From Rodentolepis nana (lineage: Eukaryota; Platyhelminthes; Cestoda; Cyclophyllidea; Hymenolepididae): a DNA stretch of 10,006 nt. The stretch covers positions 1-10,006 of the forward strand of contig UZAE01002206.1 in assembly GCA_900617975.1 (NCBI GenBank). Direction: 5' to 3'. Below the pieces are notes generated by a model. It was not told the DNA's origin. It ran no database searches and saw only the letters and a list, made by a program, of their open reading frames with translations. A program made the position numbers and the translations under genes. Below are positions 1-7,354 of this stretch, piece after piece (position 1 is the stretch's first letter; each line of letters opens with the position of its first letter).

Positions 1-19
1 TATGTTTCCACATTCGTGC

Positions 20-64
20 GGGGGGGGAAATAAATCCACCTTTCCCCCTTGGGGGGGGGGGGGG
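20..64 (+). repeat. Two poly-G tracts (8 and 14 G)
   Basis: A run of 8 G is followed 23 bp later by a run of 14 G. The second is preceded by CCCCC-TT, which can pair with it as a short inverted repeat. Such homopolymers vary in length and are error-prone in sequencing, so the exact counts are uncertain. No gene is associated. Confidence 0.85.
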
Positions 65-110
65 AATTCAGAAAATGTTCATATAATTTTATCCTGAGAA
101 AGAGGAGGGA

Positions 111-147
111 GTGGGGTGGCGTGGGGTGGGGTGGGGTGGGGGAGGGG
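111..147 (+). repeat. GGGGT minisatellite, potential G-quadruplex
   Basis: Tandem GGGGT units with one GGC interruption, ending GGGGGAGGGG. There are at least five runs of four or more G with one-base spacers, which meets the usual sequence criterion for a G-quadruplex on the plus strand. The unit does not match the metazoan telomere repeat TTAGGG. Any function is unknown. Confidence 0.8.
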
Positions 148-232
148 ATGAAGACGAGACAGGTAATCATCTCAGAGCATCAAGAATTCAGCATGATTAA
201 ACCTTGGGAAGAAGATTCCATATTTGCACATC

Positions 233-261
233 CGGGGGGTGGGGTGGGGGTGGGGGGTGGG
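233..261 (+). repeat. Second G-rich tract, potential G-quadruplex
   Basis: Runs of 6, 4, 5, 6 and 3 G separated by single T. It has the same unit style and strand as the tract about 85 bp upstream, so the two probably arose by slippage of the same kind of seed sequence. The minus strand reads as a Pro-rich peptide across it, but only because CCC encodes Pro; no real gene is supported there. Confidence 0.8.
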
Positions 262-262
262 A

Positions 263-2004
263 GATCACCTTTGATGTTCTGAGCTTCGATTCCATTTCGT
301 GGTTTGTCAAGCCACCTCAATTGATACTTACACACTTCCACAGCAAAACTAGCGTGATAACGAATTTTAACAAAGCAGGATGACTTTACTGAAACAAATC
401 TTGAAGTCTTCACATCTTCAAGGCATGCTCCATTTCTGTTATTTCCCCAATGAAATGAATAAAATCTTTCATATGAATTAAGCGTCAAGCTTCATTTTGT
501 CTTTTGAGTGGAGGTGAAACAGTCTTTAAACGCATTGTAATTTAGATTCACCATGTATATTTTCGCTTCCATAAGGTTTTAATGCTTACGAAGTCACGAA
601 ATTTAAAAGCATTTGCTCAGTCTGGTTGGTTGACTAGCCACCTCGAATGATCCTTTTTATCTAGAGTAGGTATGATAGCATCGAATTGAATAGACCTAAC
701 TTAATTTTAACACAGTGAAGCTCTAATTGCATTTTATTGTAAATTTATTATTATTATTATTATTATTATCATCACCATCATCATTACTCATGCGATGCAC
801 ACATTTTGCAAGCTTTTCAACTAGAAAGCGCTTAAATAGGTGTGAAACTGTGGGCTGATGGAGTGCTTAATGACCTCGTGACGTCAATATTATGCTTTTA
901 ATTGAGTGATTGACTCATTTTGCTATTCATTGTCTTAGAAGTGGTATAATGCACTTTGAAATACCTTCCCTACGGCTATGAACAGGCAGATACTACTGGT
1001 AACAGCTTTTTAAACAGTGTTAAGCTCCATAAAATTGAATAATCACATATTTTGATTCCTCGGTTTCCATATTATTGCGGCATCAGTTCCTCTTTCATAG
1101 TTATCGAACTATTTTTCCGTGCGCCCTAGTGCTTATAACTTGACGTTCTTTGTTTTCCTCTGAACAATAATCTATCTCCACATCAAATTGTCAAGAAAAT
1201 GATTGCAAATATTGTGAGAAAAGTGATCACCAAGTCACGATCCTGAGATTAAGGCAAGTAGGTCATTTATTTTTTTGGAAATTTATGAATTGTTTCGATG
1301 AACGGAACTCACATTTCACGTGGAAGTAACACCAACAGAATTGCTTTGAGAAGTCTTGTTTCCTTATTGATTTTCTTCTCACCTGGGCACTTGAGTGCGG
1401 GTTAAAAATTGCGTTTATAGTGCCCCTGTGTTAGCATTAATTTCCAATTAATTCTCATATGGTTTCTACTCATTTGAGTGAAAGCACTCTTAGGTAAAAG
1501 TGCGTCCGTACTCGTATGGATTTTCAATTATTACTCATTCTGTTCATACTTGCGGCCACTTAAAGTGCTTGGTACACTATGTTAAAGGGCATGATTATAA
1601 GCGCGGGTTAATTGAAACACGAAATCATTTTTGAATTCAAGTACTTGTATAATTAATCGATTTTGTAATAATCAACAATAGGCAGACTTTCCACCATGGT
1701 TGCGCATGTTTGCACCTCAGTTGGCGCTTTCTTTCCATTAGTTCGAGTAGTTATTGGTTTTGTCACCGACCTATTTACTAATTTCTCATAACCTTTTTTG
1801 TAGTGGAATAAATATTCACCAAATTTATCCATCTCAGTATATTTCCAGTGCCATTCCATTTTGACAAATTGATCCGCCTATTTGGACAATAGTGACAATA
1901 GTGTCATAGGTATTTTCTATTAGCGTTAAATCCACAGCGCATGATAAAGTTAAATGACTTTAAGAGGCTCGTAATTAGAGCATTCCTCGTAATTGGGTAT
2001 CGCG
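263..2004. other. Intergenic spacer, no gene recognised
   Basis: About 1.7 kb of AT-rich sequence. The open frames are short, start at arbitrary ATGs and resemble no protein family I know. Small features are a trinucleotide microsatellite at 745-787, a 9-bp tandem duplication ACAATAGTG at 1886-1903, and two loosely similar GCCACCTC-centred stretches near 299-327 and 625-656. I see no RNA gene or promoter I can defend. It could be intron or flank of a gene lying outside the window. Confidence 0.5.
745..787. repeat. Compound microsatellite (TTA)n-(ATC)n
   Basis: About eight TTA/ATT units run directly into about five ATC units with one ACC interruption. This is a simple compound trinucleotide repeat of the slippage type with no sign of coding. 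Confidence 0.9.
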
Positions 2005-2017
2005 ATTTTCAAAAATT

Positions 2018-2342
2018 TTTTTATTTATTTCAAATGGCAGGCGTTTTGATAGTTATCATTAGCCCTTTAGCTGACTTCGGGCTTCACAAAGGGGAGGAGG
2101 AACATCAAAGTAACCAAAGGTCGAGGGATGTGGAACAGAAGAGTGGTTTACAGTTGTAAAAGAGACTGACACAAAGGCAGAGAAAAGGTAGAATGATTAC
2201 TGTAGAAGTGGTAGAATATGGCATCCAGTGGGGTTATGGTAGTTTGAAGTCAGAAGTCAACTGCCGGATAATAGACTTTTTTGCCATATGAGTATACGTT
2301 GCCTGGGGTGCACCACATGGAGGTAAGTCTATCGCAAACCCC
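2018..2342 (-). mobile_element. SINE-like retroelement, copy A
   Basis: Near-complete copy (325 bp) of a family with four copies here. It is flanked by an imperfect 13-bp target-site duplication, ATTTTCAAAAATT at 2005-2017 and ATTCTCAAAAATT at 2343-2355 (one mismatch). The left end on the plus strand is T-rich (TTATTTATTT), so the element's A-rich 3' tail lies on the minus strand and the element is read on minus; its 5' end is GGGGTTTGCGAT. Landmarks shared with the other copies are ATGGCAGGC, the near-palindrome TGATAGTTATCA, AACATCAAAGT, and the terminal module 2271-2332 containing GGAGGTAAGTCTA. The duplication and tail fit target-primed reverse transcription. I cannot see a clear tRNA-type promoter, so its parent RNA is unknown. 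Confidence 0.8.
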
Positions 2343-2355
2343 ATTCTCAAAAATT

Positions 2356-2888
2356 AAAGATTTGCTATGTAGGCAAACGAAGAATTCTCCATGACTATTT
2401 GGAAAAGTGTTAAATAAGCCGAATGAAGGCATCTCAGAGCTGAGTTTATGAGAAACTCAGATTTTCCAACCTACTTATGCCATTTGATGTCTACCGATTG
2501 CCATCGATCTCGAAATCCCTGGTCTGGTGAACTTGCGAGCTGAAAACGCCTTCAGTGCTCTATTTTTAGACAGATTAAAATAGTTTGAAATCTCTCGGCA
2601 AGAGAAAATAGTTTTCCTATTTCCCATTGTTAGTAAAGTTTTATTACAACTATTTACACAACCTTAGTAACTTATTACTGGGAAAATTAATTAAATTCGC
2701 TTTTCGCTTTGAACTTCAAATAGCCTATACGCAAGCAGCAGCTTGTTGGTGGGAAAGATTGCAAACAACTTACACCCGGTAAAAGTACAATTAAGGTGTT
2801 TGAAAGTGTTCAGAATTACAAATTTGCAAAACCAAAAACCTTTTGAAAGCCTTTCGAACCGCCCAAATACCAAAAACATGCACTTTAT
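2356..2888. other. Spacer between repeat copies A and B
   Basis: AT-rich, no gene recognised. It holds two overlapping hairpins at 2433-2460: CTCAG-AG-CTGAG, and CTGAGTTT-ATGAG-AAACTCAG with a perfect 8-bp stem. They share the CTGAG arm, so only one can form at a time. A 5-bp stem TCTCT/AGAGA lies near 2592-2606. The open frames are short and unremarkable. Confidence 0.5.
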
Positions 2889-2896
2889 GTGAAAAT

Positions 2897-3213
2897 TTAT
2901 TTATTTCGAATGGCAGGCGTTATGATAGGTATCATTAGTCCTTTAGTTGACTTTGGGCTTCATCGAAAGGGAGAGGAACATCAAAGTGGCAAAAAGTCGA
3001 GAGGGGGATCGAATAATGATTCACAGACGTAAAAGAGACAGACAGACAGACACAAAGGTAGAAAAAAGGTAAGATGAATGCGGTGTAGGTGGTCGAAAAT
3101 GACACACAGTGGGGTGATGGTAGTTTGAAGTCAGAAGTCAACTGCTCGTTCATAGACTTTTTTGTCGTATGAGTATACTTTGCCCAGGGTGCACCGCGTG
3201 GAGGTAAGTCTAA
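2897..3213 (-). mobile_element. SINE-like retroelement, copy B, 5'-truncated
   Basis: A 317-bp copy of the same family and orientation as copies A, C and D. The target-site duplication is GTGAAAAT at 2889-2896 and 3214-3221. Compared with copies A and D it lacks the last 11 or so bases on the plus side (the CGCACACCCC end), so its minus-strand 5' end is truncated, as expected of incomplete reverse transcription. It carries a (GACA)n expansion near 3038-3055 and an extra 3 bp in the conserved plus-strand reading frame, CATCGAAAGGGAGAG where copy C has CACAGAGGGGAG. The tail reads AAATAAATAA on minus. Confidence 0.8.
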
Positions 3214-3221
3214 GTGAAAAT

Positions 3222-4629
3222 AAGCGTTACTAGGATGACCTTCACTCCCAACCGGACTGCCGCCTGTTTGCCACTAGCCAAATACTAAAACTATATTTAC
3301 TCAAACCTAGTAGAAAGTAGAGGAAGGGCTTGTAAGGCCCCCAACCCAAAAATGAGCGATTACTTATATTTATTGTGGAATTGGTTGGCTGTCTGAGCAG
3401 CCGGTACAGTTATGGTCCAATAGTAATGAAAAAACCTCGGTAATCGATTGATGAATTCTCTTCACTGATGGTTTTGCCTTGAGTTCCACTACACATATTG
3501 AGCATATTTTTGATTCTCTTTCCAATCGGACGCCATTAAACTATAAGAACGAGGAGGTGGGTGATTGAAGAAATGGGAAATAAACTTAAATTTTAAGCCA
3601 AATACGAGGTAGCAGAAAAAGATTAAGCCATCGACAAGGTTTTTAATATCGATATTTTTACCACTGTGACTGAAGCACGATTGCCTTTCTCCTGCCTACA
3701 AGTACACCTCCTTTGTTTACACAGTCAGTTACAGTTGCCTCAAAATGACAAAAAAGGTGAACTTATCATCTTGGCTTCTTCCCTAGATCCTTATACGTCA
3801 ACCTATCCTATTGCGGAGCGGCCCTTTAATCAATGAAGTTTAATGGGGTGGTTATCTCAGTAATACACTGATTGATTATTACCGATATTTTCTTATTGAC
3901 CCCTTCTGAACTTTACCAGATCGTCAGAGAAAAGTTTACTTAAATGAAGCGATCACAAAGACGATTCCTGGTCTAGAACACCACTCATTTGTCTATCCAA
4001 GTTTTAAAAATTATTGCTCCTACCAAACGTTCCCCGGTGCTAAATCACAGTGAAATCAGCTTTCCTCTGTTCATAATGCGCATTACCGACTAACCAAATA
4101 TTCACTTTGAGTGAGCAAGCACTCCACGGAGCCCTAAGGAGACAAAACTCAAAGTCCATCAACACCTCCCTAACCCAGACTTAACTAGAGGGACTAACCA
4201 TGGAAAACGGATCAGACACTATATTGACATCCCAGTTCTAGCTCCCTCTTGCGGGCCTTCAAGCTAAACAAAAATGGTTTAGAGGAGACCAACAATGGAA
4301 CGACAGCTTGAGAATTTTGTCCATCCAATGTTAAAAAAACCAAGCAAACCCAATGGACCCTCCAAAGACAAATAAAAGAACGCACTTTTTCAGGGGCCAG
4401 GGTACATTCAGGGACTCAAAGTGGGAGTGGTGGTACATGGTACAAGGGAATATATATATATATAGGAAAGGAGTAGAATGAATGACATACAACCTCACAA
4501 GGCGTAACAGTCCATTTTTTCGCATTTTCTCCAAGAAATGTGAGACGAGAACCGGGAGAGGGAATCTTTTTGGTTTTTCTTTCATATAAAAGGAAAAGGG
4601 ACGTTTTCATCTCGATATTTTTCATCCAT
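3222..4629. other. Intergenic spacer downstream of the La-motif gene
   Basis: About 1.4 kb with no recognisable gene. It contains small hairpins (GGCTG/CAGCC at 3387-3402; GGGC/GCCC near 3327-3341) and an (AT)7 microsatellite at 4450-4463. Minus-strand frames at 4331-4667 are overlapping, AT-driven and without recognisable domains. A longer 3' UTR of the La-motif gene could extend into it if the proximal polyadenylation signal is not used. Confidence 0.5.
4450..4463. repeat. (AT)7 microsatellite
   Basis: Seven AT dinucleotides in a row inside the downstream spacer of the minus-strand gene. Simple slippage repeat. Confidence 0.9.
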
Positions 4630-4644
4630 TTTATAGTTTTTAAT
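4630..4644 (-). terminator. Candidate polyadenylation signals of the La-motif gene
   Basis: On the minus strand ATTAAA (4644-4639) is followed by TATAAA (4635-4630), about 240 nt past the stop codon. ATTAAA is the commonest variant of AATAAA. No canonical minus-strand AATAAA was found between the stop codon and this point; the next one I noticed lies far away near 3369-3374. The assignment rests on motif and distance only. Confidence 0.35.
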
Positions 4645-4881
4645 TCTGAGAATACAGAAAAGCGCATTTTGTCTTTTCTGAAGATACGTATATAGAGAAA
4701 AGGGTAGAGTGAAGAAGGGTTCGAGATCTAAGAGGGATGAATGTCACCTATGAGAGGGATATTGTTTTGTTCAGGGAGTAAAGGGGGAGGAAACGGGGAG
4801 AATTGGTTGCAGGAGAATGAAAATCTAGGGGAAGGCAGAAGGGAGTAGTGAATGGTTGAGGAAAGAAAGTAAAGATATTTC
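4645..4881 (-). other. Pyrimidine-rich 3' UTR of the La-motif gene (predicted)
   Basis: The plus strand here is strongly purine-rich (GGGAGTAAAGGGGGAGG and similar), so the minus-strand transcript would be rich in C and U directly after the stop codon. The contrast with the flanking sequence is visible by eye. CU-rich 3' UTRs are known binding sites for pyrimidine-tract proteins; any such role here is inference. Confidence 0.45.
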
Positions 4882-7053
4882 CTATTTTGCGGGAGGCGAA
4901 GAGGCTACAGCATTCGAATTTGATGTTACAGCTGCTGTTATCGACGTCCTCGAGGCAGAGGCAGTAGGAGACACCGGACCCATATTATTTCCTGGAGCCC
5001 GGTTGCTATGGCCACGTTGATGATGATAATGATGTTGAGCAGCACCACCGCCACCACCTTTTCCTGCGGCAGACTTGCTGTTATTGTACTTGTTACCCTT
5101 GTTACTACCGCTACTATTCGGTCGAGAATGTTGCTGCGCAGCTGATCCAGACGACTGCTGATGATTAGTCGCCACCGAATGTTTCTTTGGAGGAGCTGAA
5201 CCTGACTCCTCATTCACCGCAGCAGCCGTTGACGATGCTGTCGTCGACTCATCCTTACCACCGATACTACTGCTCGCACTGCTACTCGGAACACTTGTAG
5301 AAGGAATAGGAGCATTGGTATTCGTAGTGGTGGAAACATTCTTGACGTTCTCATTCGGAGATGTCGTAGCAACGGTAGTAGGCTGATTTGTAGTAGTAAC
5401 TTGAGTGGGCAAGAGGCTGGCGGGTGGGACATTGTAAAGCTGGTAATTAGAAGCCTGGGGAATAGGATGATGGTGTTGGGCAGAGCGAATTGGAGGCGGT
5501 GGGGGCTGATTGGGAGGCCAAGCCATTATGGGAGTACCAGACATGACAGAAGGAGCGGTGTAGCCAAGGTGAGAGAAGCTACCGCTGTTCATCAGAGCAG
5601 CACCCTCAGTTAGCCAAGCAGAATCATATGATTGGGAGGGAGGAAAACCGGGTGCAAAATGAGCGTCATGGGGGTTGTGCATATTATACAGAGGAGGCGC
5701 AGCACCAGGAAGCTGAAGATTTAGCACATTTGCTGAAACGTTGACAGGAGTCTGCTGCTGTGGGGGCATAGTGGTTGCATGAGGTGGAGGAGGAGACACC
5801 CTTCTTTGGGCGGCAGCTGTTTGTTGCTGATGAGGATTGAAAAATTGATGATGCGGGATACTGGCAGCTGGAGCAGTCCCAGGTCGAGGTGGGCCAGCAG
5901 CATTTGATGGAAACAAGCTGGGTGCGAAAGGAGCAGAGAATTGAAAATTCGTATTTCTCGCATTAAAAGCAGCGAGTGCTGCAGCAGCAAAGTTAGACAT
6001 TGGATTGAAAAATTGGGAAGCATGCTGTGCAGTAGGATGATGAGGATTCCCAGTAGCAGCGGCTTGAGGCGTTGGTTGACCAGGCTGTCCTAAATTCATG
6101 CCCGACATAATTGAAGTGAGTTGAGTAATTGCAGCATTTTGACTTAAAGCAGTCGCTGTAACAGAGGGTGCTCGAGCCGGAGGTTGATAGAAAGGATTTG
6201 GAGGCGGATAAATCATAGAAGAGGGATCCAGGTTATTTGAGGCAGGGAAACGGAAAACCGAATACTGTTGCAGAGGAGGAAATGAAGGATCGATTTCCGG
6301 GTTGGCCGAGGCCGAAGGAGTAGGCCTTTCAGAATTTCCGGCCCGGCTATCGAAACTCGCCCTAGTCGATTCAGCTTGAAGCAAAGAACTAGGACCAGAT
6401 GAAGGTCCAGGATCTGAAATATAACTTCAACCATGAAAAAAGATTCGAAAGGGGTTTAGTCAAATTATGAGGGTAACTCACAGTTATCTTTGCGCTTTAA
6501 TGAGCTAATGCCTTCCGGACTAGAAACAATTACTAACGAGTCACTCCCAGTTTCAATAGCAGTCTTTAATTCCTCAATAGTTGTATTTACAGATGCAAGT
6601 CGAGGAGCCTGAATAACTTGTTCCAATGAAATAGAGTAATTGTCATCCATTAGTGATCGGAAGATTGCATCACGATCAATGTTTTCTTTTGAAAAATAGT
6701 ACTGACTAGAGGGGCAACACACTTAGATTAATACAAACAACTTACGTGAAATAGAGAATGTACGGGATCTTTCCAGTAAAGAGGCAATAACGATCTCTTC
6801 TAGCAGACCTCGGTGCATATGCGCGTCCATCTGGCAATAATCCCGTCTCGATTTTTTCATCCTGCTGATCAGGCGGCAGTAATGCCTTTAAATCCTCAAG
6901 AGAAACATATGTAAAAGGCTCGTTCGCTGGTGGAGAAGGGGCGAAATTTAATGCACTAGCAGGAATAGGTGCTGGATGGTAGTTAACTGGTGGCATTTGA
7001 AAGGAAGGTACAAAATAACCCCCTTGACTCAAAAGCACATTTTCATTGCTCAT
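4882..7053 (-). CDS. La-motif (LARP1-type) RNA-binding protein, 3 exons
   Basis: Predicted exons are 7053-6746, 6705-6482 and 6413-4882, giving 687 residues. Intron 1 is 40 nt (GTAAGTTG...CCCCTCTAG) and intron 2 is 68 nt (GTGAGTTA...ATATTTCAG). Both junctions keep the frame, and intron 1 joins the two halves of a La motif. The start ATGAGCAATG is the first in frame. Residues 103-145 carry the motif: TQYYFSKENIDRDAIF, then R-S-L-M-D, then the wing strand S-I-S-L-E-Q-V-I-Q-A-P-R-L. La motifs bind RNA 3' ends, poly(A) or 5' TOP mRNAs together with partner domains. RD at 114-115 and the LMDD segment resemble LARP1 more than LARP4, but no RRM and no LARP1 DM15 repeat is visible. From residue 178 the protein is low-complexity (Pro, Ala, Gln, Ser, Thr, His; GGGGG near the end), with DPSFPPLQ near 217-224 resembling the FPPL motif of LARPs. 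Probably cytoplasmic and mRNA-associated. The gene call is firm; the subfamily is uncertain. Confidence 0.8.
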
Positions 7054-7354
7054 GACTGTTGACAGGCAGAAATATTTACAGGAAACAGACGTAAAATAAA
7101 AGCTTTTATGTTTTACTGTTTAAGTACACGAGGTGAGTGACCTAAACACGAGTCAACTAGCAAGTGAAACGAAACACAAGAACGACTCTCAACGGACCCG
7201 CGATGTTTTCCAGAAATGTAATTTAAAACACTTATTTTTAATTTAATAAAATTTTATTAGATTTTGTAAAATTTTTTTAAAATATTACTGAATAAAAAAT
7301 GAAATAAATTTTAAGTTTTACTTTTAGCAACCTCTTTTGATATGGTGTGTCAAA
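7054..7354. promoter_or_regulatory. Divergent promoter / 5' UTR region of the gene pair
   Basis: Only 301 bp separate the two start codons, so promoters and leaders of both genes must share this stretch unless they lie beyond. It divides into a GC-richer half (7120-7215, with ACCCGCGATG) and a very AT-rich half (7217-7327) that contains a perfect 16-bp palindrome TAATAAAATTTTATTA at 7244-7259. On minus, CTGCCTGTCAACAG ends at 7056, two bases before the LARP start, and could be a splice acceptor. No clear TATA box or initiator can be assigned. Shared regulation is inferred from the arrangement. Confidence 0.45.
7313..7327 (+). promoter_or_regulatory. Candidate 3' splice acceptor in the CHTOP-like leader
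   Basis: AAGTTTTACTTTTAG followed by CAACC is a good acceptor: a pyrimidine tract directly before TAG, with an AT-rich stretch of about 100 bp upstream. It lies 27 nt before the ATG. It could end a 5' UTR intron, or be the site where a flatworm spliced leader is added. The TAG itself is an in-frame stop for the downstream reading frame, so coding does not extend further upstream without splicing. Confidence 0.4.

Noticed and set aside
111..261. G-rich repeats as telomeric sequence
   Set aside because: The units are GGGGT-like and irregular; flatworm telomeres are TTAGGG.
180..488. 102-codon minus-strand open frame with a Pro-rich segment
   Set aside because: The Pro run is just the complement of the G-rich tract; the rest matches no family and no splice context was found.
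2935..3153. Minus-strand frames in copies B and C sharing T-S-D-F-K-L-P-S-P
   Set aside because: The shared part is short and the frames diverge by frameshifts afterwards; better explained as repeat sequence than as a gene.
4331..4667. Two overlapping minus-strand frames downstream of the LARP gene
   Set aside because: They overlap one another in different frames, lack domains and lie in the predicted 3' flank.
4715..4730. GGTTCGAGATC as the T-loop of a tRNA
   Set aside because: No acceptor, D or anticodon stems can be drawn around it on either strand.
5401..5613. Plus-strand and other-frame open frames inside the LARP last exon
   Set aside because: Shadows of the Pro/Gln/Ser-rich coding exon; the minus frame of 500 codons joined in phase to the La motif is the coding one.
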